The notes: a model not told the origin generated them from the letters alone. A stretch of 64,000 nt of DNA from Ricordea florida (GCA_949710005.1 OX453272.1:1209696-1273695); one strand, 5' to 3'. Positions 1-10,506 are shown, numbered from the stretch's first letter. Program-made: numbers and translations.

Positions 1-3000
1 ATCTATTCTTAGTACCGCCTTTTCACCCAAGGAAATTCGACTTATTTACATAACTTTACATTACTTATTTACATATTTATCTAAATTTTTTTTCTATCAA
101 CATTGCTGGGGTATAAATTGCAGTGAGAGCTTCTGAATACGGTTATGGAGACTGGTTATAGATGTGTAGAGTAAAAATGTACACTCGCAATGCCATTTTG
201 TGTCTTGTGCGGTAAATATTTGGCCAGCATTGTACGTTGTCCCTTCTTGTTGTTTCTATAGAAATGGAACGTTATCCCGCATTGTCTTGCCTCACCTGGG
301 CCTATATGCGAGCGGGCGGTATCTTTGTGGCAGTGAGCGTGCGATTAAGTAGTACCTATCTGGGTTGCAATGGGGCCCTCGTGTTGGTTGGGAGCGACAT
401 TTCCAGGTGCTTAATGCTACATAAACATTTTCAACGAAGGACATTTTGTGTGAGCCTCGTGTTCCTGGTGCACTTCTTCCCTTCCTTCCACACTTACGTA
501 CCGTCTTGGGTGCCGACCTGCTTACTTTTCTCCTTTTCTATGTGGGTACGAGTGAGTGCCTACCTATCTGCCTGCTTTACTTTTTAAAACCCCTACCCAC
601 TTACCTACCTGCTGACTGTGTCTTTATACAACTACGGAATGTCTTGTTTAACTTTTGTATGTTTCGTATGTATGTGAACTTGTGTTCTTCTAAATGAAAA
701 CATGTCATTAGTACCTATAGGTGGTCAGGCAACAAAGCAAACAGTGCATTAACTTGTGTGTCAAGCCTATCAAATATCAGGTTGCATTTTGGTACATGAC
801 AAATTATTATGTCGGTAAAACGTTATTTTTACAAGTTGACCACAAATACATAAACATGTTGAGTCGTGACTACTGTTTTACACAGTATGGCATTTTGTTC
901 AAATTTGCTCTACTATTCGTTTTGACGGTCGACCTTGTGTCAGGTTCATTACCAAGGTGTTGAGGTCAAAACGTTGTTGTTTTATTTAAAACAAGCTTTC
1001 AGAAGACAGAGCAGAACTCGTAAAACGGCCGTTTATGGGCATCTGTGGAACGGTGACAGGCTAGTGGGCTTTCTTCGCTTCTGCAGAATAAAAAAAAAAC
1101 GTCTTACTGTAATAGTGCCTTGTGGTGGCACTAACAAATTAGCACACACATATTGCTTTTTCATAGTTATGAAACCATTTAACTTCATGCAGATAATATC
1201 CTACTTGCAAAACCAAAAACGCTGACTTAATATAAGTTTTTTGCTGATTACCAAGAGATTTATACTATCTTGTTGCGTTCTCGCTTCATCTAAATTACAG
1301 TCACAACTTTCACGGAAATTAGTACATCACCATTTTGTGGCTCTGTTTTTTTTTTTTTTTTTTTTGAAGGTTTCTTCGAAAAAGAAACTTAAATTCATTA
1401 AATATAACACACAGTCAAATGCCAGCTGTTATCAACTGTTGACCTAGTAATTCGTTTTGTTCTTTCTCAGGTCACAAGGGCCAACCAGTTCTGCTTGAAT
1501 TAGCACTAGTACTTCAAAATTGGATATGGTGGGAAACGCGCAAATCTAACTAAAGAAAACTGGCAATACATTTTCCTTTTTACAACAAAGACGCTTTCCA
1601 TTTTCTAATCCCATCTGGAGGAGAGTCACTTGGTCTCATGCTAAGGTCATGTGGATGATCCTTAAAGAAACTCTTCTTGTGTTGAACTCCTTTTGCAAAC
1701 AGGAGACAGCAGGTGAGTTAAACCACAAGAGGAGATCTTATTCAGTCATATCCACACCCAGATAGGTTTGATTTTACAGCCCGGTTGCCGGTTTTTTGAT
1801 AGGTTTGGTAACTTACTTGGGCCGGAAAGCTATTTTATGATCGCAATGTTTACAACGATAATTAACTTTTTTTTTCTTTTTCAAGGTTAAGCAATACAAT
1901 TTTAAGCTAAATGGTACGTAAGCTTTATACGCTAAAAAATTCAAAAAACGTTTGGTAGACCTCGATATAAAAATGAAGCTCCGACCCCGGAGTTATCGTG
2001 ACCTTCACAAACGGGGCCCCAGGTGAAACTGCCATAAAGATTTAACGGCCACTTGCTTGTGATGATATTTTTTTCGCAGCCTAGAACTAAAGGTGTATAG
2101 CGCACCTTATTGTACGTTTAATAAACTGTGTACACTTTTAGGAAACGTGCTACGCTTCTGAGCTTATCATCTAGTTATAATAGTACAATGTCCTAATATA
2201 TTGCAATACGTTTCCATGCACTTCCTTCTCTGAGGAAGGTTGTTTTCTGTGCAACTTAAGTGGCATTGCAATGATCTCGTAATTTTATGTCCATATATTG
2301 TAATCATTGTGTCTTCAGTTAAGGTCTCTCTGCATCCGTACTGTTGGATAATGCCTCATGCTGCGTATTGCCATTTTTCAAGTTCTTTTTGTTAGCTTGA
2401 TTTTTATCGAGGCGAGTGCACCCAGATTTAGTGACGCACTCTTCTTCCCTTCCACAACATAGCTAGCTCTTCTCATAACCTTGAAAATGGTTCCTTGTCT
2501 GCTCTTTGTTTGATAAGCTGGTATATCTGTTCTGCTTTGTCGTGCTGAATTGTGGCTACCCCTGCTGATGCTACATGTTGCTACCTTTGATAGCATCACA
2601 TTTTCTCCATCTTTTGGCACAAAATTGTGGATCAGTTTAATGCAACCATGATCTGGTTTTTTTTTTTCAAACACGTCTAAAACTCACCTTAGCTGCCACA
2701 TTTCTCGAAGGTGGATTGCGTAATATAAGTTGCTTAGGTCGGCTAGTAACTCAGCTCTTTACCCACAGTTTGCAGAGTAGTCGGACACCACCCTGTTGGA
2801 AAAGTGGACGGCGTCCATCCCTCATCCAGGGATTAGGCATCGCCGATATGAATCCATGTAATACACAGGGTGTGCTCCTGCTCTGTTCTTTATCACCCTT
2901 ACCTGGAATCCTTCATTCCACCTGTTGCAGTATGTTTGTTAAACAAATAATTGCAGTGTTGCTGGCAACTGATAATAAATCTACGATCAACCTTACAAGT

Positions 3001-3352
3001 GGAAAATCGTTGAATTTGTGGAAAGTGTCAAAGAACTCAGTGATAGGATTGTTCAGCGAGCACTTTCGTGTGCGCATCGCAGTCCTGTTCTTTTCTGGTT
3101 GGAGAGTTATAACCTGAAGTGAATGCCTGTAAACGTTTCTGTTATAAATCTGTATTTGCCTTTTGTCTACCACTTTAAAGTAATAAGTTAGCACAGTATA
3201 CCCACACAGTTATGGCACTGAAGCGACTATACGAAAAGTGACCCTAGGTTATAAGTGTGGGAAAGGGATTAACAGTTTGGTAATTTATCTCGCAAACAAA
3301 ATTTTATTTAAGCAAACATATATTTGATATTTGCCTCTCGATAAGGAACAAA
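1..3352. other. Non-coding flank, no recognised gene
   Basis: I see no gene with a recognisable domain here. There is a poly-T run at about 1,346-1,365, a short AT-rich stretch, and open frames that look like chance. Two minus-strand open stretches, 2,378-2,674 and 2,913-3,194, have a protein-like composition without low complexity, but I recognise neither and they start at non-ATG codons. They may be fragments of an old element or gene. Confidence 0.5.
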
Positions 3353-4171
3353 TGGCCGTTTTTATGCTAGAGACGTTAAAGTCGTCTAGGCGCATTTAAC
3401 GTCTGAGACGTTAAAGCCGTCAGGTATAAAAACGGGACGCATAAAAGTAGACGACCTAACAGAAAGAAGAAACTTTTTTTTCTAAAAAAGACTGGGTTCT
3501 ATCCTCGGAAGACACTGGACACGAGCAAACTCGGCGCCAAATAATCTTGAAGCGCGCGAATATACGAATAAAATAAACATGGCGGAATTACAACTTCTGA
3601 AGTCCATTACTCGACGTCGCCAAGAAAGGCAAGATATGGAAATACAAATGTTTTTAAAGAAGAAAAGTCAATCGAGAAAGCGGCTTTTGCAGGATATGGA
3701 CGGAGAACTAGATATGGCTCAGGCACTTGGCTTGTGTGCCGTAGCTATGAAGAGACCAAGGAAAGGACGAAACGTGGATGAATAAAGGAGTTCCTCGTGG
3801 TGGAGAAATGGTTACCAAAATTGGGACGATACTGCGTTCAAAAAACGTTTGCGTACAAATCGAGCAACGTTTTAGTTCATTCTTGGCGAGATAGAGGACC
3901 AGCTAGTCAAAGAGCCAGTCGTCTGTGGACGATTAAGGGCTAAGTGCGTCCCAGTAAGGGCGTCCCGTTTTTATGCTAGAAGCATTTAACGTCTGAGACG
4001 TTAAAGACGTCTGTTAAATGCGTCTAAACGACGCACTTAACAGAAGACGTTAAAGCTGTCAGACGTTAAATGCGTCTGTCTTATTTACCGTTTTTATACT
4101 AGACGTTAAAGTCGTCTCGAGACGACTTTAACGTCTCAGACGACTTTAACGTCTCTAGCATAAAACGGCCA
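3353..4171. mobile_element. Harbinger-like DNA transposon remnant with complex inverted ends
   Basis: The left end at 3,353-3,395 (TGGCCGTTTTTATGCTAGAG...) and the right end at about 4,136-4,171 are reverse complements over about 33 bases, with one T-run indel. Inside the ends, short modules built on GACGTTAAA, GTCGTC and CATTTAACGTCTGAGACG recur in both orientations. They include inner copies of the TATAAAAACGGG end motif near 3,424-3,437 and 3,960-3,975 and a perfect 36-base palindrome at 4,101-4,136. The body holds the start of a Harbinger-type transposase, which supports the family call. I cannot define a clean target-site duplication. The element is too short for a full transposase, so it is a deleted or foldback-like derivative. 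Confidence 0.75.
3579..3935 (+). pseudogene. Harbinger-type transposase N-terminal fragment, broken
   Basis: A frame opens at an ATG (3,579) and runs 68 codons to a TAA at 3,783. The same frame then continues with protein-like sequence to a second stop, TAG at 3,873, and on to about 3,935. The first part is Lys/Arg-rich and charged, ending in RPRKGRNVDE. The second part reads SSWWRNGYQNWDDTAFKKRL, then FILGEIEDQLVKEP. That WW..N - D..FKK..R..R.TF..IL order resembles the region just before the DDE domain of animal PIF/Harbinger transposases as I recall them. The catalytic DDE part is missing, because the right inverted end follows within about 230 bases. It lies inside the element at 3,353-4,171. 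Two in-frame stops and the missing catalytic domain make it inactive. Family assignment is from recalled motif similarity only. Confidence 0.6.
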
Positions 4172-4355
4172 GTTACACTGTTTCGTCTTCAAAATGAATC
4201 AATCAATCTTAAAAAGGAATTTTCTGTCGGTAAACAATCTTACGGTAGAATGTTACAGTTAAAGTTAGCAAGATAGCAAGAAGAAACCAAGAACAGTATA
4301 AAAGTTTGCTAAGGCAAACTTAGAGGATATACACTATGATGCTGAAATCCTCAGT

Positions 4356-4967
4356 ATGAATTTCTTCAAAAGAGACCCAGAAAACGTCAGTATCGAGGAT
4401 AACTGGGAGTTCTTTAAGTCAAGATTGTTGTCAATTCTCAGTAGTCGAGTCCCAAGAAAAAAGATCGGCTCATGGAATGACTCCCCATGGATTACTAGGG
4501 ATCTCAAGAAATTACTGAGAAAAAAGAAGAGGCTTTATAACACCTACAAGAAATCAGGGAAAGCTGGTGATAAGCTGAAATATCGGAAATTCCGAAAAGC
4601 ATTGAAAACCAAATTCAGATCAGCACAAGACAAATATATAGCAAATTCTCTTGATTGTGTCTTAAAGGAAAAGCCAAAGAAATTCTGGTCCTATATCAAA
4701 TGTAAAAGACAAGATCAAATTGGCATTCCTCCACTTAATGCTAATGATAAGGTGTTGACTGACAGTACAAGTAAAGCTGGAGTCTTAAGCAACCATTTTC
4801 AACAGAGATTCGCTAAAGAGGATCTTTCCTCCATACCGAGCAAAGGCTGCAGTGACATTCCAGCTATGGAATCTGTTATATTCAACAGAGAAAGTTTCTT
4901 TTTCGAAAAAAAAAAATCGTGCAAGCTGAAAATTCCCCCCCCCCCCCACCCCCCACCACTTTTCTAA
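4356..4967 (+). pseudogene. LINE ORF2 linker region preceding RT, broken
   Basis: This 203-codon open frame starts at an ATG, but the original protein almost certainly began further upstream. Its layout is typical of the stretch between the endonuclease and RT of LINE polyproteins: an SWNDSPWITRDLKKLLRKKK segment, then a basic helical stretch with LYNTYKKSG, then FWSYIKCKRQDQIGIPPL, and then a KAGVLSNHFQQRFA segment. The frame is destroyed near 4,900-4,960 by an A-run and a poly-C tract that give a nonsense PPPPHPPP tail, after which RT-like sequence restarts at about 4,980. No catalytic residues belong to this segment. It is the upstream half of the same dead LINE as the RT at 5,268-5,903. 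Confidence 0.75.
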
Positions 4968-4979
4968 TGGTCCGTCCCT

Positions 4980-6111
4980 AAGATAACTGCATCAGAAATA
5001 GCTGAAGCTGTTACTCTGCTTTTCTCCCATCCATATGAGTCAGGTCAACTGCCCAATGACTGGATAAATGCTCATGTAGTCCAAGTTTTTAAGAAGGCGG
5101 AAAAAACATGATCCATGAAAATATAGACCTGTCTCACTTACTACTGTGTTATGTAAAACCATGGAACATATTATTTATAGGAACTTTATGCACCATCCTG
5201 AGAACAATGGCATCTTATTTGCGAACCAACATGGATTTCGGAAAAAAATAATTCCTGCGAAACTCAGTTGATTCTGACTGTTGAAGACCTAGCCATGAGC
5301 CTAGATCACGGAGATCAAATGGATATGATCATATTATATTTCAGCAAAGCATTCGATAAAGTACCCCATCAACGCCTCATTACCAAATTGCAGTTTTATG
5401 GCATACAAGGACGTACCCTTGCTTGGATTGAATCTTGGCTCACTAGTAGATCGCAGAGTGTCATAGTTGACGGCGTGTGTTCGAAATCTGTAGAAGTGAC
5501 TTCAGGGATTCCACAAGGCGCAGTACTAGGTCCATTAATGTTTTTGTTATTCATTAATGATATGCAAGATTATCTAGAATGTACATTAAGATTGTTTGCT
5601 GGTGATGCTTTATTGTATCATAAAATCACTCATAAAGATGACGCCTTGGCTTTACAGCGTGACCTAGACAAACTAGGCTTATGGGCTGATAGGTGGCAGA
5701 TGCTGTTCAATCCCTCGAAATGCTACAAAATGTCTGTTTTCCGTAGTAGATCCCCAGTAGTAAAAGACTATACCCTTTCCAACCAAACCCTGGTACTGCT
5801 CAGCAACATGCTTATCTGGGTGTTTTGCTGTCCAGCAATCTGCAGTGGAACTCTCATATGGACAAGATTGCAACAAAGGGGAACTCTTCACGTGCATTCG
5901 TGAAAAGGAACTTGTATGCCTGCTCAAAGGAAACCAAACGAGCAGCATATATATCACTATCAGGCGGTATCAAAAGTATGCGTCTGCAGCATGGGATCCT
6001 CGTAGACAGAATCAAGTGGAGAAACTAGAAGCAGTCCAAACTGAAGAAATCTCTATCTTTGGAATTACTAAGCGAGAAAACAAAATCCCATCGTCTACAA
6101 ATTTTCCATAA
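4980..6111 (+). pseudogene. LINE reverse transcriptase, broken, catalytic FADD mutated
   Basis: RT motifs follow in order across several frames: an N-terminal block around 4,980-5,260 with stops; then 5,268-5,903 with YFSKAFDKVPHQRLITKLQF (motif A region), GIPQGAVLGPLMFLLFINDM (motif B region), and a catalytic motif reading FAGDALLY. The last should be F/YADD, so the first catalytic Asp is a Gly (GGT at 5,601-5,603). After a frameshift near 5,800 the thumb-like C-terminal part continues in overlapping frames to about 6,111 (SSRAFVKRNLYACSKETKRA). In the family this enzyme copies element RNA at a nicked target. This copy cannot do so, because a catalytic residue is lost and the frame is broken several times. 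It resembles CR1/Rex-like LINEs, but I cannot fix the clade by eye. Confidence 0.85.
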
Positions 6112-6412
6112 ATCTGTGTACAATAATATTGCTTTGGCTATTCCGCCTTATTATCAATTGTCTATCAGGGAAATTAGAAATTACTCGTCAAATTTTTACA
6201 TTCAACCACCTGTAAATCATGATTACTATAAATTTAGTGCAGTACAATATTATTTTAAGTTTTATTTTTAAGTACAGCTATATTTATAATTAAATATTTT
6301 ATTTATTTATTTTTATTTTGTGTTAGCTATGTTTACATTTTTATTCTTTTTAACTCTTCTTGATGTGTAATAGCATTGAAGAGCATTGAAATAGATGTAG
6401 ATGTAGAAACAT

Positions 6413-7300
6413 GTACTAAAAGTTAAATCCAAACAAAACAAAGAAAAAAAAACGCCCCACATTGCTTCGTCTTCAGCATTCCACTGCTCAGCGAAAGCCT
6501 TTTTGAGAATTGTTAGATTTGTAAGTCAGATGCTGTATTCTAATGTCGTACAGGAAGTCTCCTGAACTGTAGCTGTTTAAGAAGATATTACACGGGAGAA
6601 TCTTCCCTTTTCTTTAATGATGCAATTCTGGGACGTGGAAAAAACGCTTTTAGAAGAGTGTACTGCATAGGAGGTACTTCCTGATGTAGACATTGCACTA
6701 CGGGCTTGGTAAAACTAGAAGTGTTGGAGACTTTGTTGTGAATTAATGTCAGTAGAGTTTAAACACGTTTAGTAGCCTTATTGTCATTAAGTTCCTACCC
6801 CCTGCTGCCTCTCAACGCTGCTTCTTCACTGATTCGATGCCAAACTTAGAAATGCTCTCATTGTTATTCAAAGTAATAGCGAAGTCTGATACATCGGGGC
6901 ATTGAAAGCTACGATGTATCTTGTTCCCCAGTTGGTACTTGTCTCCTATTGGCCACCATTATGCTGTATACAGCCATCTATGACTTGGATAGGTTAAGAG
7001 AAATGGAACGTACTTTCTTTTCATAGACGTTATTTTCTTGCATTAAAGGAGCTAGTTTAGATGTTTGATATATTTCAGGAGTATTCTGTGGTGTTTTCTA
7101 AGACGAAACTGTGTGTGATATATGTCCTCTTAACTTCTAAGATGCGAGAAGAAGGTAGATGCAACTTGATGGTTTGCATTAGGGTTGACAAAACGCGCGC
7201 ACCTGTGCAGATATCTTTTTTCAGATCACCCCTGGTTTTATGCCCCAGGATCCAAGCATTCCACCTTTCCACAGTAAAACGCATATATATATATATATAT
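6413..7300. other. Non-coding spacer ending in (TA)n
   Basis: I see no gene or element between the LINE tail and the first Penelope copy. A (TA)n run at about 7,281-7,300 directly abuts the 3' end of the minus-strand Penelope copy. Confidence 0.5.
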
Positions 7301-7472
7301 AAACGGTTATAAAATGCCTCAAGCCAACAAAGAATGCCACTGCGTCAGGAGGATCAATGAAGATTCACAGTCCAAGCCTCACCACAAAAATGAATTTAAA
7401 AACGTTAGATAAAGCAAGGACGGACAACTTCTGACGATAAAAAAGTTAAAAAGTTAAAAATTTAATAGAAAA

Positions 7473-7499
7473 AACGTTTCGGTCTTAGACCTTCGTCAG
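7473..7499 (-). ncRNA. Hammerhead-like core, class A (left arm)
   Basis: On the minus strand: CTGACGA, an extra A, GGTC-TAA-GACC (4-bp stem), GAAAC, GTT. This has the conserved hammerhead core order CUGANGA / stem II / GAAA. The extra A before stem II and the lack of a closed stem III (ACGU only, self-complementary) depart from the standard fold. Short-stem-III hammerheads in Penelope terminal repeats are known and are thought to act as dimers. Stem I is weak here. Confidence 0.5.
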
Positions 7500-8083
7500 T
7501 TACAGGAGAAAAAGGACGGAAACTAAGTTTAAATACGGTTACAGTGTGGGAGATTACATACCGAAATGAAAAATACTATCGTGCTATTAATACATCGTGA
7601 TTAATACAATACAGGGAAAAATATGCAAAACGAGAAATACAATGCTGTACTATAAATTACGTCATACAGGGTGATAATTAATAGACCAAACGAAAAAGAT
7701 ACAATGCTGTGCATAAATTACATTATAAAGCGGGATAATTGCAGAACTAGGTTAAATTCAACCTAAAAACTAAAATAGTTAAAATAGATAAAACGGACTC
7801 TTGCAATGCGGTAAATATTACGGGAAAACTAGTTTACAAAGATATGCAGAAGAAACCTACGTTTACGCTGGACAGGGTTAATAACAAAATCCCAAATCGA
7901 GGCCTTTGGAGCATTAAAGGGTTAACAAACAACAAAATCCCTGGAGGGGCCCTTAAACAATAAGCTGTAATAAGATCCCAGGCAGGGCCTTTGAGCATAC
8001 CTAACACCCAAAGAGCTGGCAAAATCCAAGGAAGGGCTTTTGGACTGCTTTATGGCGCAAACGCATATTTACACAAGAGAAAG

Positions 8084-8806
8084 TTAATTATAACAAATTC
8101 TGTTTTTGGAGTGAAATTCTTTTCTTTTATTTAAGCCATGGGGAGCCATAGAAAACAGTTGAGCACTCCAATAAGCCTCTTTCGTAATTAAAAACCTATC
8201 GATCTCGTCTGAGTCATTAGGGGCCTGCACCTGATCAATGCATTGGAATTCAAAATCATCCAAGGAGTGTGGAATTTTATTGAAATGTACTGCTACCTCA
8301 CAAGTGGTTTTGTTTGTGAGCATAGCAGACTTGTGGTTACGAAACCTAACCCGAAAATCGGTGGTAGTTGATCCTACGTACTGTAAACGACATTTCTTGC
8401 AGGAAACTAAATAGATCACGTTTTTAGAATCACAAGAAAGCCTTGAATGAATGGTGTATTTTCTGCACGTTCTAAAACTTAGAAATGATTTAGATTCAAC
8501 AAAGAAATTTCGACAGAGATCGCATCTATTTCTTTCACATTTAAAGCAGCCATTGTTTGGCTGAATTGTTTGTCCCTCATCGGCGGTTTTAAAACGAGAT
8601 GGTGCTAATAATTCTTTCAGGTTTTTTGTTCTACGAAAAGATGGTATGATAGAGCCTTGAGGGAAAAGTTCTTTCAATTTAGGGTTGGATTGCAAAATCA
8701 ACAAATGCTTTCTAATTATGCTACTCACATTAGGCAAGTTAGGATTAAATGTGAGAACAAATGGAAATAATTTCCTCGATTGTTTTCCGCGTTGCCGTAG
8801 TAAATC
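8084..8806 (-). pseudogene. Penelope GIY-YIG endonuclease domain (left copy)
   Basis: The frame is open from the palindrome junction (8,806) to a stop at 8,084. Most reads best as the C-terminal 240 or so residues of a Penelope polyprotein rather than a gene with its own start. A linker contains a Cys cluster, CFKCERNRCDLC. A GIY-YIG-type nuclease core follows, with NVIYLVSCKKC and QYVGST about ten residues apart, then an R..NHKSAM helix and a terminal AYWSAQLFSMAPHGLNKRKE segment. In Penelope elements this nuclease nicks the target so the RT can prime. The reading frame here has no internal stop and so is the better preserved of the two arms, but the RT domain is missing. It is a truncated element fragment and would have no transcript start of its own. 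Confidence 0.88.
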
Positions 8807-9599
8807 TTGTTAATCAGGGTTATCCCCCAAAATTAGTTGACGATCAATTCTCCAAAGCCTCCACCATTTCTAGGATTGATTTACTACGGCAACGCGGAAA
8901 ACAATCGAGGAAATTATTTCCATTTGTTCTCACATTTAATCCTAACTTGCCTAATGTGAGTAGCATAATTAGGAGGCATTTGTTGATTTTGCAATCCAAC
9001 CCTAAATTGAAAGAACTTTTCCCTCAAGGCTCTATAATACCATCTTTTCGTAGAACAAAAAACCTGAAAGAATTATTAGCACCATCTCGTTTAAAACCGC
9101 CGATGAGATACAAACAATTCAGCCAAACAATGGCTGCTTTAAATGTGAAAGAAATAGATGCGATCTCTGTCGAAATTTCTTTGTTGAATCTAAATCATTT
9201 CTAAGTCTTAGAACGGGCAGAAAATACACTATTTATTCAAGGCTTTCTTGTGATTCTAAAAACGTGATCTATTTAGTTTCCTGCAAGAAATGTCGTTTAC
9301 AGTACGTAGGATCAACTACCACCGATTTTCGGGTTAGGTTTCGTAACCACAAGTCTGCTATGCTCACAAACAAAACCACTTGTGAGGTAGCAGTACATTT
9401 CAATAAAATTCCACACTCCTTGGATGATTTTGAATTCAAATGCATTGATCAGGTGCAGGCCCCTAATGACTCAGACGAGATCGATAGGTTTTTAATTACG
9501 AAAGAGGCTTATTGGAGTGCTCAACTGTTTTCCATGGCTCCCCATGGCTTAAATAAAAGAAAAGAATTTCACTCTAAAAGCAGAATTTGTTATAATTAA
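8807..9599 (+). pseudogene. Penelope GIY-YIG endonuclease domain (right copy), one frameshift
   Basis: The frame runs from the junction through IDLLRQRGKQSRKLFPFV and the conserved FRRTKNLKELLAPSR segment. One base is lost in a T run near 9,091, since the left copy has four T and this one three. The zinc-cluster and nuclease part therefore continues in another frame, with 9,264-9,599 holding IYLVSCKKCRLQYVGSTTTD through to GLNKRKEFHSK. Apart from the frameshift it matches the left copy closely, including the K/Q difference in DFEF(K/Q)CIDQ. The domain is the same nuclease as in the left arm. The single slippage-type lesion and otherwise intact motifs fit a recent copy. Confidence 0.85.
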
Positions 9600-9640
9600 C
9601 TTTCTCTTGTGTAAATATGCGTTTGCGCCATAAGGCAGTC

Positions 9641-9815
9641 CAAAGGCCGTTCCTTGGATTTTGCCAGCTCTTTGGGTGTTAGGTATGCTCAAAGGCCCTG
9701 CCTGGGATCTTATTACAGCTTATTGTTTAAGGGCCCCTCCAGGGATTTTGTTGTTTGTCAACCCTTTAATGCTCCAAAGGCCTCGATTTGGGATTTTGGT
9801 ATTAACCTTGTCCAG
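9641..9815 (+). repeat. Tandem GGCC-hairpin motifs in Penelope 3' UTR
   Basis: The 3' UTR after the endonuclease holds four degenerate units of about 45 bases. Each has AAAGGCC or AAGGGCCC, a few bases, then GGGATTTT or GGATCTT. The left arm carries the mirror copy at about 7,885-8,045. The diverged deleted Penelope downstream has the same series at about 11,245-11,420, including CCCTGTTCAGGG, which can form a small hairpin. Confidence 0.55.
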
Positions 9816-10186
9816 CGTAAACGTAGGTTTCTTCTGCATATCTTTGTAAACTAGTTTTCCCGTTATATTTACCGCATTGCAAGAGTCCGTTTTATCTATT
9901 TTAACTATTTTAGTTTTTAGGTTGAATTTAACCTAGTTCTGCAATTATCACGCTCTATAATGTAATTTTTGCCCAGTATTGTATCTTTTTCGTTTGGTCT
10001 ATTAATTATCACCCTGTATGACGCAATTTATAGTACAGCATTGTATTTCTCGTTTTGCATTTTTTTTTTCCCTGTATTGTATTAATCACAATGTATTAAT
10101 AGCACGATAATATTTTTCATTTCGGTATGTAATCTCCCACACTGTAACCGTATTTAAACTTAGTTTTCGTCCTTTTTCTCCTGTAA

Positions 10187-10213
10187 CTGACGAAGGTCTA
10201 AGACCGAAACGTT
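10187..10213 (+). ncRNA. Hammerhead-like core, class A (right arm)
   Basis: Same motif as at 7,473-7,499, on the plus strand in the right arm. It lies about 195 bases before the element end, in a region repeated directly at 10,507-10,705. Confidence 0.5.
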
Positions 10214-10383
10214 TTCTATTAAATTTTTAACTTTTTAACTTTTTTATCGTCAGAAGTTGTCCGTCCTTGCTTTTTCAAACGTTTTTAAATTCATTTTTGT
10301 GGTGAGGCTTGGACTGTGAATCTTCATTGATCCTCCTGACGAAGTGGCATTATTTGTTGGCTTGAGGCATTTTATAACCGTTT

Positions 10384-10506
10384 TTATATATATATATATA
10401 TATAACTTTTTATATAACTTTTTATATATATATATATATATATAACTGACGAATATATATATATGACGAATATATATATATGACGAATATATATATATAT
10501 ATATAA
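10384..10506. repeat. (TA)n tract with interspersed TGACGAA units
   Basis: TA dinucleotide repeats separate two Penelope ends. Inside, ATAACTTTTTATAT occurs twice, and TGACGAA followed by TATATATATA recurs near 10,445-10,490. The microsatellite appears to have captured and copied the first bases of the hammerhead-like motif (CTGACGAA). Confidence 0.7.

Larger units (their letters stand above)
4200..6412 (+). mobile_element. 5'-truncated non-LTR retrotransposon (LINE)
   Basis: A LINE body starts in the linker before the reverse transcriptase, with the upstream endonuclease missing, continues through the RT, and ends in a short 3' tail of GATGTA repeats at about 6,394-6,406. Such short-repeat tails are typical of several LINE clades. 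The 5' edge is not sharply visible and lies between the Harbinger-like element (ends 4,171) and the first clear LINE codons at 4,356. Stops, a C-rich insertion near 4,936-4,957 and frameshifts throughout show it is dead. Confidence 0.8.
7301..8806 (-). mobile_element. Penelope-like element, 5'-truncated copy (left arm of palindrome)
   Basis: This is the left arm of a very large inverted repeat. It pairs with 8,878-10,383, each arm about 1,506 bases. On the minus strand it carries the end of the Penelope ORF (GIY-YIG endonuclease), then a long 3' untranslated region, then a hammerhead-like motif at 7,473-7,499, and ends against (TA)n. The arms look nearly identical, differing by scattered substitutions and single-base indels, so the inversion or twin insertion is young. 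The RT half of the element is absent. Confidence 0.85.
8807..10383 (+). mobile_element. Penelope-like element, 5'-truncated copy (right arm of palindrome)
   Basis: This plus-strand partner of the copy at 7,301-8,806 is joined to it head to head. It extends 71 bases further 5' (8,807-8,877), and those bases read in frame as Penelope sequence (NQGYPPKLVDDQFSKAS). The spacer is therefore element sequence and not host DNA. The copy contains the endonuclease, the 3' UTR, the hammerhead-like motif at 10,187-10,213, and ends in (TA)n from about 10,384. Confidence 0.85.
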
